Source: Amycolatopsis deserti (GTDB lineage Bacteria; Actinomycetota; Actinomycetes; Mycobacteriales; Pseudonocardiaceae). From it: 64,000 nt of DNA. Below, in pieces: positions 1 through 8,946 of the stretch (position 1 is the first letter of the stretch; every line of letters starts with the position of its first letter). The notes under the pieces are model-generated. The model was not told where the DNA came from. It made no database searches and saw only the letters and a program-made list of their open reading frames with translations. The translations under genes and the position numbers were made by a program. The stretch lies in NCBI RefSeq assembly GCF_014653945.1, contig NZ_BNAU01000001.1:1612001-1676000 (forward strand). The letters are read 5' to 3'.

Positions 1-339
1 CGCCCGCCGCGCACGCTCCGCTTTGGACAGTCCACTCCGGCGCAGCGAGAACGCCACGTCCTCACCGGCGGTGGGCATCACGATCTGGCTGTCCGGGTTG
101 GTGAACAGGAACCCGACCCGCTTGCGCACCGCCCGGCCCTCGCGCACCGGGTCCAGCCCGTCGACCAGCACCCGGCCCGCCGTCGGCGCCACCAGCCCGT
201 TGATCATCCGCGCCAGCGTGGACTTGCCGGACCCGTTGGCGCCGACGAACGCCACCCGCCGCTCCGGGATGCGCAGGTCCACTTCGGACAGCACCACCCG
301 CGAGCCGTACTGGTGCCCGACGCCCTCGAACTCGATCAT
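1..339 (-). CDS. bioM: ECF transporter ATP-binding subunit (BioM/EcfA type), partial at window edge
   Basis: This is the N-terminal 113 residues of an ABC ATPase; the gene runs off the left edge. The Walker A motif GANGSGKST lies near residues 33-41. The Q-loop region NPDSQIVMPT is typical of energy-coupling-factor (ECF) ATPases, which power small S-components such as BioY. The ATG at 339 overlaps the thiolase stop in an ATGA arrangement, so the two are translationally linked. Because bioY is the first gene of the same string, biotin (or a biotin precursor) uptake is the likely role. A membrane partner BioN/EcfT would be expected just beyond the edge, but that cannot be seen. Confidence 0.88.
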   Translation of the reverse strand, partial: MIEFEGVGHQYGSRVVLSEVDLRIPERRVAFVGANGSGKSTLARMINGLVAPTAGRVLVDGLDPVREGRAVRKRVGFLFTNPDSQIVMPTAGEDVAFSLRRSGLSKAERARRA

Positions 340-1442
340 CCGGCCTCCCACCTCGTCGCCACGCCCACCCCGCCCCCGGCGGACAGCGCGGCCAGGCCAC
401 ACCCGCCGCCGCGCTGCCGCACCAGTGTGCCGAACAACCGCACCACCAGCACGGCGCCCGACGCCCCCCACGGGTGGCCGAGCGCGATCGCCCCACCGTC
501 CGGGCTCACGATCTCCTCATCGATGCCCACCGCGTCCAGGCACGCCAGCGCCTGCCCGGCGAACGCCTCGTTGAACTCGACCACGTCCGGCGTCCCGTCC
601 AGCACGGTCCGCATCGCCGGCACCGCGCCCAGCCCGAGCCGGTTCGGGTCCACCGCCGACGTCGCCGACGCGGCCAGCCGCAGCCCCGGCACCCCGAGCC
701 GCCGCCGCACCCGCTCGCTGACGATCAGCACCGCCGCCGCGCCATCGTTGATCCCGCACGAGTTCGCCGCCGTCGCGGTGCCGTCCGGGGTGAACGCCGG
801 GCGGAACCGCGCCAGCCGGGCCTCGGTGAAGCCGTCCCGCGGACGCTCGTCCCGCACGACGCCGCGCACTGGCACGATTTCCGCGTCGAACCGGCCCGCC
901 CGCTGCGCCGCGACCGCCCGCGCGTGGCTGCGGGCGGCGAACGCGTCCTGGCGCTCCCGCGAGATCCCGGCCTCCGCCGCGACCAGGTCCGCGGCCGGGC
1001 CCATGTCCGGGTCGCCGATCTCGGCGGGCGCGAACGGCGCGCGCGTGTAGAACTCGCCCGGCTCGCTGCTGCCGTCCACGCGCCACGCCCGGAACGGCGC
1101 GGTCGAGGCGCTTTCCACCCCGCCCGCGAGGAACACCTCCCCCTCCCCCGCGCGGATCATCGCCGCGGCCAGGGTGATCGCGGCCAGCCCGCTGGCGCAC
1201 TGCCGGTCGACCGTCACCCCGGGCACCGCGAGCCCGGCGCGCAACGCCGCGACCCGCGCCGGATTCCCGCCGGGCCCGAACACGTTGCCCAGCACCACGT
1301 CATCCACTGTGGACAGACCGGCGTCGTCCAGGGCGGCGCGCAGCACCGGCGCGGCCAGCTCGTCCACCGGCACCCCGCGCAGGGCGCCGTAGGCGTTGCC
1401 GATCGCGGTGCGCCGCGCGGCGATCACGACGGGCGTGGTCAC
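336..1442 (-). CDS. Thiolase family protein of biotin-transport operon (YhfS-like), second catalytic Cys replaced by Ser
   Basis: A 368-residue thiolase-fold protein, slightly shorter than the usual 390. The nucleophilic cysteine is visible in DRQCASG (C82), with NEAF at 291-294 and GHP at 322-324. The C-terminal motif that normally reads LCIGGG reads LSAGGG here, so the general-acid/base cysteine is Ser354; the codon is TCC. Start chosen at GTG 1442, giving a GTGA overlap with the ligase stop. The order bioY, acyl-CoA ligase, thiolase resembles the BirA-regulated yhfU-yhfT-yhfS operon of Bacillus subtilis, suggesting handling of a pimeloyl-like acyl chain, though this is inference. The Ser substitution may weaken or change catalysis. 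Confidence 0.85.
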   Translation of the reverse strand: MTTPVVIAARRTAIGNAYGALRGVPVDELAAPVLRAALDDAGLSTVDDVVLGNVFGPGGNPARVAALRAGLAVPGVTVDRQCASGLAAITLAAAMIRAGEGEVFLAGGVESASTAPFRAWRVDGSSEPGEFYTRAPFAPAEIGDPDMGPAADLVAAEAGISRERQDAFAARSHARAVAAQRAGRFDAEIVPVRGVVRDERPRDGFTEARLARFRPAFTPDGTATAANSCGINDGAAAVLIVSERVRRRLGVPGLRLAASATSAVDPNRLGLGAVPAMRTVLDGTPDVVEFNEAFAGQALACLDAVGIDEEIVSPDGGAIALGHPWGASGAVLVVRLFGTLVRQRGGGCGLAALSAGGGVGVATRWEAG

Positions 1443-2671
1443 GTCAGCGGCTCCGCGGGCAGTGTCCCGTCGGCCAGCTGCGCGGCGACCAGCGCCCGGG
1501 CCGGCTTGCCGGACGCGGTGCGCGGCAGCTCCTTGACGGCCAGCCAGCGCCGCGGCCGGTTCGCGGGCGCGAGCCGGGCCCGGGCGAGCGCCCGCAGGTC
1601 CCGCAGCCGCGCCTCGCCCTCGACGACCGCCGTGACCAGCTCGCCCAGCCGGGGGTGCGGGGTGCCGCCGACCAGCACGTCCACCACTCCGGGCGCACTG
1701 CGCAGCACGGCCTCGACCTCCTCGGCGGGCACCAGCCGCCCGCCGCTGGACACCGTCGCCCCGGCGCGGCCCCGCACGATCAGCGCACCGGAGTCGTCGA
1801 ACTCGACGAGGTCGCCCACGGTCGACCAGTCGCCGGCCGCTCGCAGGTCGCCGTCGCGGAGCTGCCCGGCGTAGGCCAGCGGGGACCGCACCCACAACAC
1901 GCCGTCGCGCACGTCCAGCTCCACGCCGGGCACGGGCCGCAGTCCCCCGGCGCCGCGCCGGATGGCGATCAGCGAGTGCTCCGCCGAGCCGTAGTACTCG
2001 ATCAGCTCCGCGTCCGGCAGCACCCGCGCGAACCGGGCGCGGACCTCGTCGCCGAGATGAGCCCCGCCGCACACCACGGTCCGCAGCGGGGACTGCCCGC
2101 CGCGCCGCTCCAGCACCGCCAGCAGGGCGGACAGCATCGCCGGCACCAGGTGCACGGTCGCGGCGTCGGCGCGGGCCGCGGCTTCGGCGTCCCAACGCGG
2201 CAAGGTGATCAGCGACCGGCCGCACCACAGCCCGTGCAGCGCGCCGAACAGGAACAGCGACGAGCTGAGCGGCCCGGGGATCAGCACCGGCCCGGGCAGC
2301 GGGCCGAGCGCGGCGAAACTGCGCAGCCACGAGTCGCGGGTGCGGACGAGGACCTTCGGGCTGCCACTGCTGCCCGACGTCGTGGGCAAGTAGAAGAACG
2401 TCCGCCCGTCACCGGCCGCCGGGAACGGTTCGGCCGGCGGCGGTGGCGGGGCGGTGACGACGAGGTCGGGGTCGGCGTCGGCGAGCACGGCGGCCCGCTC
2501 GGCCGGGGTCCAGGCCGGCTCGATCACCAGGGTCGCGGCGCCCAGCAGGTCCGCGCCGAGGAACCACGGCAGCACCTCAGGCACGTCGAGCGCGACGCGG
2601 GAGCCTTCACCGATGCCGCGGCCGGCGAGCCACCGGGCCGCGCCGTACGCGCGCCCGTCCGGGATCATCAC
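1439..2671 (-). CDS. AMP-forming acyl-CoA ligase of biotin-transport operon (YhfT-like)
   Basis: A 410-residue ANL-superfamily adenylating enzyme, shorter than typical 500-residue acyl-CoA synthetases because the N-terminal subdomain is reduced. The adenylate-binding loop TTSGSSGSPK is at about residues 97-106. The C-terminal lysine motif PRTASGKPAR is intact, so both half-reactions look possible. It overlaps bioY; either GTG 2671 or ATG 2668 (TGATG) could be the start. Position between bioY and a thiolase matches the yhfUTS arrangement of Bacillus, so an acid taken up or used with biotin precursors (for example pimelate) is a plausible substrate. Sequence alone cannot fix the substrate. Confidence 0.85.
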   Translation of the reverse strand: MMIPDGRAYGAARWLAGRGIGEGSRVALDVPEVLPWFLGADLLGAATLVIEPAWTPAERAAVLADADPDLVVTAPPPPPAEPFPAAGDGRTFFYLPTTSGSSGSPKVLVRTRDSWLRSFAALGPLPGPVLIPGPLSSSLFLFGALHGLWCGRSLITLPRWDAEAAARADAATVHLVPAMLSALLAVLERRGGQSPLRTVVCGGAHLGDEVRARFARVLPDAELIEYYGSAEHSLIAIRRGAGGLRPVPGVELDVRDGVLWVRSPLAYAGQLRDGDLRAAGDWSTVGDLVEFDDSGALIVRGRAGATVSSGGRLVPAEEVEAVLRSAPGVVDVLVGGTPHPRLGELVTAVVEGEARLRDLRALARARLAPANRPRRWLAVKELPRTASGKPARALVAAQLADGTLPAEPLT

Positions 2672-3237
2672 TCGCTCCGCGACGCCGATCCCACCAGCTT
2701 GCCGGGCAGCGCGCGGTGCACGACCGCGCCGATCAGGGCGACCGCGACGACCTTGGCCGCGTCGCCGGGCAGGAACACCAGCGACTGCACGGCGGCGGTG
2801 CCCAGGTTGCCGGTGTAGACGCCGAGGTAGGTGACGCCGAACAGGTAGTCGACGACCAGGCCGGCCGCGGCGGCGAGCAGCAGCACCGGCAGGTTGGCCC
2901 GCTTCAGGCGCGCCACGATCAGGCCCACCACGAGCGCCGAGGGGATCCAGCCGATCAGGAACCCGCCGCTGGGGCCGAGGAACGGCGCGATCCCGCCGCG
3001 GCCGCCGGAGAGCAGGGGCAGGCCGATCGCGGTCAACGCGAGGAACAACACGACCGACGCGGTGCCGCGGCGGGCGCCCAGCACGCAGCCGGCCAGCAGC
3101 GGGCCGGCGTTCTGCAGCACGATGGGCACGCCGGAGCCGCCGACGTAGAGGCCCGGGAACAGCCCGAGCACGGCGATGAACGCGGCGAAGACGACGGTGC
3201 GGGCGAGATCACCGGCGGGAAGGGTGGGGCGGGACAC
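2668..3237 (-). CDS. bioY: Biotin transporter S-component BioY
   Basis: A 189-residue integral membrane protein with about six hydrophobic segments. The BioY hallmark is present at residues 79-93 as GRGGIAPFLGPSGG, the loop that closes over biotin in known structures. It is the substrate-binding subunit of an ECF-type transporter. The ATPase subunit lies three genes downstream in the same overlapping string (bioY, ligase, thiolase, bioM). The short 51-bp gap to the AI-2E gene upstream must hold the operon promoter if there is one. I found no BirA- or BioQ-like site there that I could defend. Confidence 0.93.
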   Translation of the reverse strand: MSRPTLPAGDLARTVVFAAFIAVLGLFPGLYVGGSGVPIVLQNAGPLLAGCVLGARRGTASVVLFLALTAIGLPLLSGGRGGIAPFLGPSGGFLIGWIPSALVVGLIVARLKRANLPVLLLAAAAGLVVDYLFGVTYLGVYTGNLGTAAVQSLVFLPGDAAKVVAVALIGAVVHRALPGKLVGSASRSE

Positions 3238-3288
3238 GCCGGAACGGTAACCCGTGCCCGGCCGCGGCGAAAAAGACGCAGGTCACAT

Positions 3289-4527
3289 TCAGCTGTGGTC
3301 CATGCGGTGGAACACGATTTCCCGCACGAAGAGCAGCACCGCGGCGGCCACCGGGATGGCCACGAGCGCGCCGACGATGCCCAGCAGCACCCCGCCGAGC
3401 ACCACTGCGACGACGGTGACCAGCGCGGGCACGTCGACGAACCGGCCGATGATCTTCGGCGTCAGCAGGTAGTCCTCGACGAACCGGTAGACGATGAAGA
3501 ACCCGACCGTGGCCAGGCACACCGGCCAGGACACCGTCAGCGCGGCCAGGCTCACGATGATGCCGGCGATGATCGCGCCGATCACCGGGATCAGGTCGAG
3601 CACCGCGAGCAGCAGCGCCAGCAGCACCGGGTACGGGATGCCGAAGATCGTGAACCAGATGAACCCGAGCACCCCGGCGATGACCGAGATGACGACGTTG
3701 CCCAGCACGTAGGAGCCGACCTTGGCGAAGATCTCGTCGCCGATGAGGATCGCGCGGGGGCGGCGGGTGTGCGGCACGAACCGGTAGATCGTGGCGCGCA
3801 GCCGCGGGAAGTCGGCGAGGAAGTAGATCGTCAGGACGAGCACGATCAGCGTGTCGGTGAGCGTGCCCAGCACCGCCCGGCCGCTGCCGAGCAACCCGTT
3901 GATCATCGCCGGGTTGGGATCCCGGAACGTGCTCTCGAGTCGTTGCTGCAGGTCGAACCGCGCGCTCACCTGGCCGAGCCACGAACTGCGGTCGCCCAGC
4001 CGCGCCAGGTACTCCGGCCCCTGGTCGATGAACCGGACGGCCTGGTCGACCAGCGGCGGGATCAGCGCGGCGAAGAACCCGGCGGCCAGGCCGAGCCCGC
4101 CGACCACGATGACCGTGACCGCCAGCGCCCGCGGCAAGCCGTGCCGGACGAGCCAGGACGCGACGGGTTCCAGGCCGATCGCCGCGAACAGCGCGACGCC
4201 GATGAGCACGAGCGTGCCGCTGGCGATGAACAGGAACCACACCGCGCCCGCGGTGACGGCCGCCCCGGCGGCCGCGGCCATGCCGATGAAGAACGGCGAG
4301 CGCAGGTTCATCGGTTTGCCGTGCGGGCCGAGCGGGCGCTCCTCGCTGCTGATGCGCTCGGCGACGGCTTCCGCGTCGGCGACCGGGCCGGTGATGGCGT
4401 CACGGGGCTGGCCGACCAGTTCGTCTGGCCCCTCCGCATCCGCAGGTGACGCCGCCACGGTCGGCGAGTAACCCGCGGAGGGGTGGGTGAAACCGGGCTG
4501 GCGTCCCCGGTCATTGACATCTAACAT
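3289..4527 (-). CDS. AI-2E family transporter (TqsA/PerM-like membrane protein)
   Basis: Multi-pass membrane protein of the AI-2E transporter family (PF01594). About 80 cytoplasmic residues precede a paired hydrophobic stretch starting near MNLRSPFF. A soluble loop follows (about residues 150-220), then five or more membrane helices, with the family signature region PVIGAIIAGI near the C-terminal third. The family includes exporters of AI-2, ions or unknown solutes, so a substrate should not be assumed. The furthest non-overlapping start is ATG 4527, which coincides with the divergent GntR start. A GTG near 4457 or an ATG near 4313 is also possible, so the N-terminus is uncertain. Confidence 0.82.
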   Translation of the reverse strand: MLDVNDRGRQPGFTHPSAGYSPTVAASPADAEGPDELVGQPRDAITGPVADAEAVAERISSEERPLGPHGKPMNLRSPFFIGMAAAAGAAVTAGAVWFLFIASGTLVLIGVALFAAIGLEPVASWLVRHGLPRALAVTVIVVGGLGLAAGFFAALIPPLVDQAVRFIDQGPEYLARLGDRSSWLGQVSARFDLQQRLESTFRDPNPAMINGLLGSGRAVLGTLTDTLIVLVLTIYFLADFPRLRATIYRFVPHTRRPRAILIGDEIFAKVGSYVLGNVVISVIAGVLGFIWFTIFGIPYPVLLALLLAVLDLIPVIGAIIAGIIVSLAALTVSWPVCLATVGFFIVYRFVEDYLLTPKIIGRFVDVPALVTVVAVVLGGVLLGIVGALVAIPVAAAVLLFVREIVFHRMDHS

Positions 4528-4531
4528 GTCA
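4515..4531. promoter_or_regulatory. Perfect palindrome over the divergent GntR/AI-2E start codons
   Basis: TGACAT, five bases, then ATGTCA form a perfect inverted repeat. It covers the ATG of the GntR regulator (4526) and the most upstream ATG of the AI-2E gene (4527). GntR-family proteins bind short palindromes, so this is a candidate autoregulatory operator shared by both genes. It also implies the GntR mRNA may be leaderless. Confidence 0.5.
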
Positions 4532-5167
4532 GTTGTGGAACGAGTGCGGCGGACGTTGCTGCGGGAGACCGCGCACCAGGTCATCCGGGACGCGATCGTG
4601 CGCGGCGATCTCGCCCCGGGCAGCGTGGTGCGCGACGCCGACCTGGCCGAGGAGCTGGGCCTGTCGCGGGCGCCGGTGCGCGACGCCCTGGCCCGGCTCG
4701 CCGACGAGGGGCTGATCGAGACCAAGCCGCAGAGCCACACGCGAGTCACTCCCCTGCTGTCGCGGGACGTCCGCGACGCGGCGGCCGTGGTGCGGGCGAT
4801 GCACGAGCTGGCCGCGCGCACGGGGGTGCCGCGGCTGACCGACGCCGACTGCGACGCGATGGCGGCGGCGAACGACCGCTTCGCCGCCGCGGCGCGCGCC
4901 GGGGACGTCGACGGGGCCCTGCGCGCGGACGACGAACTGCACGACGTGCTGGTCCGGGCGTGCGGCAACCGCGCCGTGGCGGCGACGATCGACCGCTACA
5001 CGCCGCTGATCCGCCGCCTGGAGCGGATCCGCTTCGGCGCGGGTGGCGGGCACCAGTCGGCGGAGCTGCACGAGCGGCTCATCGCGGCCTGCCGCGCCCG
5101 CGACACCGCCGCGGCGACCACGGTGACCACCGAGATCTGGCGGGAGCTGGAAGACCTCGCCGACTGA
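4526..5167 (+). CDS. GntR family transcriptional regulator, FadR/FCD subfamily
   Basis: A 213-residue regulator. The N-terminal winged helix-turn-helix is clear (DLAEELGLSRAPVRDALARL, about residues 43-62). The all-helical remainder resembles an FCD ligand domain, with HELAARTGVP and DDELHDVLVRACGN segments and potential metal-binding histidines. Start chosen at ATG 4526, since the N-terminal extension to 4487 lacks family similarity and the start then lies inside a perfect palindrome. It is divergent from the AI-2E protein and 339 bp upstream of acdS on the same strand, so it could regulate either. FCD regulators usually sense small carboxylates or amino acids. Confidence 0.88.
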   Translation: MSVVERVRRTLLRETAHQVIRDAIVRGDLAPGSVVRDADLAEELGLSRAPVRDALARLADEGLIETKPQSHTRVTPLLSRDVRDAAAVVRAMHELAARTGVPRLTDADCDAMAAANDRFAAAARAGDVDGALRADDELHDVLVRACGNRAVAATIDRYTPLIRRLERIRFGAGGGHQSAELHERLIAACRARDTAAATTVTTEIWRELEDLAD

Positions 5168-5506
5168 CCAGGGGTTGGGCTGCGGCACGTGCCCGGCCTC
5201 GGCGGCCGACCACCCGCCCGGCACGACCGGCGACCTGCCACCAGCCCGGCGACACCGACCGACCTCACCACCCGCCGGCCCGAGCCCGGCAAGCCCGCCG
5301 CCGAACCGGCGGAACCAGCCCGACCACCCACCCCGACGGCACCCCCGCCGGCCGACCACCGCCCGACCGCCGAAACCGCCCGGCATGACCGCGCCGGCTG
5401 ACCACCCACCCACCACCGAGCGCGGCCGCGCGCCGGCCGCACCACCCGGTCCCGACGAACCCCTCCACCCTGCCCCCACCACTGAACCCCCTGATTGGAG
5501 ACCCCC
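5168..5506. other. Non-coding gap before acdS
   Basis: This stretch is C-rich low-complexity sequence (many CCACCC/CCGGC runs). The open frames across it have no recognisable protein features. The acdS ribosome-binding site (TTGGAG near 5495-5500) lies at its right end. I see no convincing hairpin or promoter. Confidence 0.6.
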
Positions 5507-6511
5507 ATGTCCCTCGCCGACTTCGAGCGTTATCCCCTGCTCTTCGGGCCCTCGCCGGTGCACCGGCTGGACCGGCTCACCGCCCACCTCGGCGGCGCCG
5601 CGGTCTGGGCCAAGCGCGAGGACTGCAACTCCGGCATCGCGTTCGGCGGGAACAAGACCCGCAAGCTGGAATACCTCGTCGCGGACGCGATCGCCCAGGG
5701 GTGCGACACCCTGGTCTCCATCGGCGGCGTCCAGTCCAACCACACCCGCCAGGTCGCGGCCGTCGCCGCGCGTGCCGGGCTCAAGTGCGTCCTGGTGCAG
5801 GAGAGCTGGGTCGACTGGCCGGACGCCGTCTACGACAAGGTCGGCAACATCCTCCTCAGCCGCCTCGCCGGAGCCGAGGTGCGGCTGGTCAAGGCCGGCT
5901 TCGGCATCGGCTTCAAGGAGAGCTGGGAGCAGGCCCTGGAGGAGATCCGCGAGCGCGGCGGCAAGCCCTACGCGATCCCGGCCGGCGCGTCCGACCACCG
6001 CCTGGGCGGGCTCGGCTTCGCCCGGTGGGCCGCCGAGGTCGCCGAGCAGGAACGCGAGCTGGGCGTGCACTTCGACACGATCATCGTCTGCTCGGTCACC
6101 GGCTCCACCCAGGCCGGGATGATCGCCGGGTTCGCCGCCCTGGACGAGGACCGGCCGCGCCGCATCCTCGGCATCGACGGCTCCGCCAAGCCCGAGGAGA
6201 CCCGCGACCAGATCGCCCGGATCGCGCGCAACACCGCCGACCTGCTCGGCGTCGAGCGCGAGCTGGAGGTGGAACTGGACGAGCGCTACCACGCCGGCGT
6301 CTACGGCATCCCGGACGAGCAGACCCTGGACGCGATGAAGCTCGCCGCCCGCACCGAGGGCATGATCACCGACCCGGTGTACGAGGGCAAGTCGATGGCC
6401 GGGCTCATCGACCTGGTGTCCCGCAAGGAGATCCCCGCGGACTCCACCGTGCTGTACGCGCACCTCGGCGGCCAGCCGGCCCTCAACGGCTACAGCGCAC
6501 TCTTCAGCTGA
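5507..6511 (+). CDS. acdS: 1-aminocyclopropane-1-carboxylate (ACC) deaminase
   Basis: PLP enzyme of the tryptophan-synthase-beta fold that opens ACC, the plant ethylene precursor, to 2-oxobutyrate and ammonia. At 334 residues it matches the family length. The PLP lysine is in FGGNKTRK (K50) and the serine in QSNHTR (S77). The residues used to separate true ACC deaminases from D-cysteine desulfhydrase are both present: the Glu after the catalytic Tyr in VYEGK (Y292, E293) and the Leu in HLGG (L320). Start at ATG 5507 has a GGAG box six bases upstream; an in-frame TTG at 5495 is less likely. A strong terminator follows. This suggests a plant-associated or soil lifestyle. Confidence 0.94.
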   Translation: MSLADFERYPLLFGPSPVHRLDRLTAHLGGAAVWAKREDCNSGIAFGGNKTRKLEYLVADAIAQGCDTLVSIGGVQSNHTRQVAAVAARAGLKCVLVQESWVDWPDAVYDKVGNILLSRLAGAEVRLVKAGFGIGFKESWEQALEEIRERGGKPYAIPAGASDHRLGGLGFARWAAEVAEQERELGVHFDTIIVCSVTGSTQAGMIAGFAALDEDRPRRILGIDGSAKPEETRDQIARIARNTADLLGVERELEVELDERYHAGVYGIPDEQTLDAMKLAARTEGMITDPVYEGKSMAGLIDLVSRKEIPADSTVLYAHLGGQPALNGYSALFS

Positions 6512-6517
6512 GGACGA

Positions 6518-6544
6518 GGGCGCCCGGCACGCGACCGGGCGCCC
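6518..6544. terminator. Bidirectional terminator between acdS and the ebo operon
   Basis: GGGCGCCCGG and CCGGGCGCCC form a 10-bp GC stem around a 7-base loop. It sits between the converging stop codons at 6511 and 6551. There is no U-tract, as is common in high-GC actinobacteria. Confidence 0.75.
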
Positions 6545-6550
6545 CGCCCC

Positions 6551-7555
6551 TCACTTCTCGGTGCTGAAGGCGGAGTCGAAGGCCGCCGACGGCTTGTCCC
6601 ACAGCAGGTTGCGGATGAAGCCGACCGCTTCCTCCGCCCCGCGCAGGCGGTCCATGCCGGCGTCCTCCCACTCGACCGAGATCGGGCCCGCGTAGCCGAT
6701 CGAGTTGAGCGCGCGGAAGCACTCCTCCCACGGCACGTCGCCGTGGCCGGTGGACACGAAGTCCCACCCGCGCCGCGCGTCCGCCCACGGCAGGTGCGAT
6801 CCGAGCCGTCCGTTGCGCCCGTCGAACCGCTTCTTGGTGTCCTTGCAGTCGACGTGGTAGATCCGGTCGGCGAAGTCCAGGATGAACCCGACCGGGTCCA
6901 GGTCCTGCCACACGAAGTGCGACGGGTCCCAGTTCAGCCCGAACGCCGGCCGGTTGCCCACCGCGTCCAGGGCCCGGCGCGTCGTCCAGTAGTCGTAGGC
7001 GATCTCCGACGGGTGCACCTCGTGCGCGAACCGCACCCCCACCTCGTCGAACACGTCCAGGATCGGGTTCCAGCGCGCGGCGAAGTCGGCGTAGCCGTCG
7101 TCGATCACCTCCTGCAACACCGGCGGGAACATCGCCACGTACTTCCAGATCTTCGACCCGGTGAAGCCGATGACGGTGTCCACCCCGAGCTTCGCCGCGG
7201 CCCGGGCGGTGTCGGCCATCTCGGCGGCGGCCCGCTGCCGCACGCCCTCCGGCTCACCGTCGCCCCAGACGCGCGCGGGCAGGATGTTGCGGTGCCGCTC
7301 GTCGATCGGGTCGTCGCACACCGCCTGCCCGACCAGGTGGTTCGAGATCGCCCACACCTTGAGCCCGTAAGACTCCAGGATCTTGTGGCGTCCCGCCACG
7401 TAGTCGTCCTCGGTGAGCGCGCGGTCGACCTCGAAGTGGTCGCCGCTGCAGGCGATCTCCAGCCCGTCGTAGCCCCACTGCGAGGCGAGCCGGCACACCT
7501 CCTCGAACGGCAGATCGGCCCACTGGCCCGTGAACAACGTGACCGGACGGCTCAT
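6551..7555 (-). CDS. Sugar phosphate isomerase/epimerase family TIM-barrel protein
   Basis: A 334-residue protein of the AP-endonuclease-2-like xylose-isomerase-fold superfamily. Metal-binding residues typical of the fold are visible: ...FAHEVHPSE (Glu/His), GLNWDPSH (Asp/His), YHVDCKD (His/Asp) and a C-terminal ISVEWED (Glu). It ends the long minus-strand ebo unit, and its ATG overlaps the phosphodiesterase stop (ATGA). Relatives act on inositol derivatives and keto-sugars; the exact substrate is unknown. The upstream inositol-phosphate-synthase-like gene and sugar importer suggest a cyclitol or sugar. Confidence 0.87.
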   Translation of the reverse strand: MSRPVTLFTGQWADLPFEEVCRLASQWGYDGLEIACSGDHFEVDRALTEDDYVAGRHKILESYGLKVWAISNHLVGQAVCDDPIDERHRNILPARVWGDGEPEGVRQRAAAEMADTARAAAKLGVDTVIGFTGSKIWKYVAMFPPVLQEVIDDGYADFAARWNPILDVFDEVGVRFAHEVHPSEIAYDYWTTRRALDAVGNRPAFGLNWDPSHFVWQDLDPVGFILDFADRIYHVDCKDTKKRFDGRNGRLGSHLPWADARRGWDFVSTGHGDVPWEECFRALNSIGYAGPISVEWEDAGMDRLRGAEEAVGFIRNLLWDKPSAAFDSAFSTEK

Positions 7556-8946
7556 CGCCGGCTCCCTTCGCTCGCCTTCAGTCCTTGCACGCTCAACAGC
7601 AGGTCCCGGACCTCGGTCGCGGCCAGCCGCGCCCGCTCCGGCACGTCGGCGTCGCCGCACAGCAGCACCGGCCCGTCGTCCGGCGAGTCCGGCAGCCGCC
7701 CGTGCGAGCCGCGCACCGGCGCCGGGTCCAGCGGCGTGGTCTTCATCGCGTACCGCAGGCCGGCCTTCTTGCGCACCAGGTTCAGCCCCGCCTTGGCCTT
7801 GACCAGCGGATCGGCCGGGTCGAAGAACAGCTCGGCCGGGTCGTACCCGGGCTTGCGGTGGATCTCCACGCCACGCGCGAAGTCCGGCGCGCGGTCGTCG
7901 TCGAGCCAGTAGTAGTAGGTGAACCACGCGTCCGGCTCCGCGGTCACCACGAACTCGCCGGCGCGCGGGTGGTCGATGCCGTAGCGGGACTGGGCCTGCC
8001 GGTCCAGCACTTCGTCCACACCGGACAGTTCGCCGAGCAGGCCGCGCACCCGGGGCAGGTCCGCCTCGTCGGCCACGTAGACGTGGGCGACCTGGTGGTC
8101 GGCGACGGCGAAGGCCCGCGACGTCCACGGGTCCAGGTACTCCATGCCGTCCTGCGTGTAGACCTCGAGCAAGCCCTCCCGGCGCAGCAGCCGGTTGATG
8201 TCCACCGGCCGGTGCGCGTTGGTGATGCCGTACTCCGACAGCGCCACCACCCCCACGCCGTCGGCACGGGCCTGGTCCAGCAGCGGCGCCACGGACGCGT
8301 CGACCGCGCGGGCGGCCGCGATGGCCTGCGGCGAGTCCGGGCCGAACCGCTGCAGGTCGTAGTCCAGGTGCGGCAGGTAGGCCAGGGTCAGGTCCGGCCG
8401 GTCGGCCCGCAGGATCGTCGAGGTCGCGCCGACGATCCAGTCGGTGGAGGCGATCGACGCGGTCGGGCCCCAGTACTGGAACAGCGGGAACTCGCCCAGC
8501 CGCGAGGTGAGCCGGTCGTGCAGCTCCGGCGGGCGCGTGTAGCAGTCCGGCGCCTTCTTCCCGTCGGCGTAGTAGATCGGCCGCGGCGTCACGGTGAAGT
8601 CCGTGGTGGCGCCCATCGCGTACCACCAGCACACGTTGGCCGCGCGGTAGCCGGGTCGCGCCGCCCGCGCGGTCTCCCACAGCTTCTCGCCCTCGACCAG
8701 CTTGTTGTGCTGGCGCCACAGGAAGACCTCGCCCATCTCGCGGAAGTACCAGCCGTTGCCGACGATGCCGTGCTCGCTGGGCATCCGCCCGGTCAGGAAC
8801 GTGGACTGGACGCTGCAGGTCACCGCGGGCAGGACCGTGTCCAGCTGCGCCTGCCAGCCCTGTTGCCCCAGCCTCGCCACGTTCGGCATGTGCTTGAGCA
8901 GCCGCGGGGTCATCCCCACGATGTCGAGCACCAGGAGCGGTTTCAC
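7552..8946 (-). CDS. Alkaline phosphatase superfamily protein (type I phosphodiesterase/nucleotide pyrophosphatase), Ebo-associated
   Basis: A 464-residue metallo-hydrolase. The N-terminal [14 protein letters not shown] is the first metal-binding strand, and [17 protein letters not shown] holds the nucleophile region (the Thr/Ser of T-C-S). [13 protein letters not shown] and [13 protein letters not shown] carry the remaining Asp/His metal ligands. Proteins of this family are regular members of ebo gene clusters and probably hydrolyse a phosphoester product of the pathway; this is inference from neighbourhood. Start chosen at GTG 8946, overlapping the EboE stop as GTGA. No signal peptide is seen, so it is cytoplasmic. 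Confidence 0.86.
   Translation of the reverse strand: MKPLLVLDIVGMTPRLLKHMPNVARLGQQGWQAQLDTVLPAVTCSVQSTFLTGRMPSEHGIVGNGWYFREMGEVFLWRQHNKLVEGEKLWETARAARPGYRAANVCWWYAMGATTDFTVTPRPIYYADGKKAPDCYTRPPELHDRLTSRLGEFPLFQYWGPTASIASTDWIVGATSTILRADRPDLTLAYLPHLDYDLQRFGPDSPQAIAAARAVDASVAPLLDQARADGVGVVALSEYGITNAHRPVDINRLLRREGLLEVYTQDGMEYLDPWTSRAFAVADHQVAHVYVADEADLPRVRGLLGELSGVDEVLDRQAQSRYGIDHPRAGEFVVTAEPDAWFTYYYWLDDDRAPDFARGVEIHRKPGYDPAELFFDPADPLVKAKAGLNLVRKKAGLRYAMKTTPLDPAPVRGSHGRLPDSPDDGPVLLCGDADVPERARLAATEVRDLLLSVQGLKASEGSRR

Noticed and set aside
336-2330. A 664-codon thiolase with a long N-terminal extension
   Set aside because: The extension is the antisense-frame shadow of the acyl-CoA ligase; GTG 1442 overlaps the ligase stop as expected for coupled genes.
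3238-3288. A BirA or BioQ operator before bioY
   Set aside because: The 51-bp gap contains a GGAACGGTAACC stretch but no defensible match to the known sites.
3289-4968. A longer AI-2E protein starting at 4968
   Set aside because: The extra 147 residues are antisense to the GntR gene and Ser/Arg-rich without membrane segments; a start at or below 4527 is preferred.
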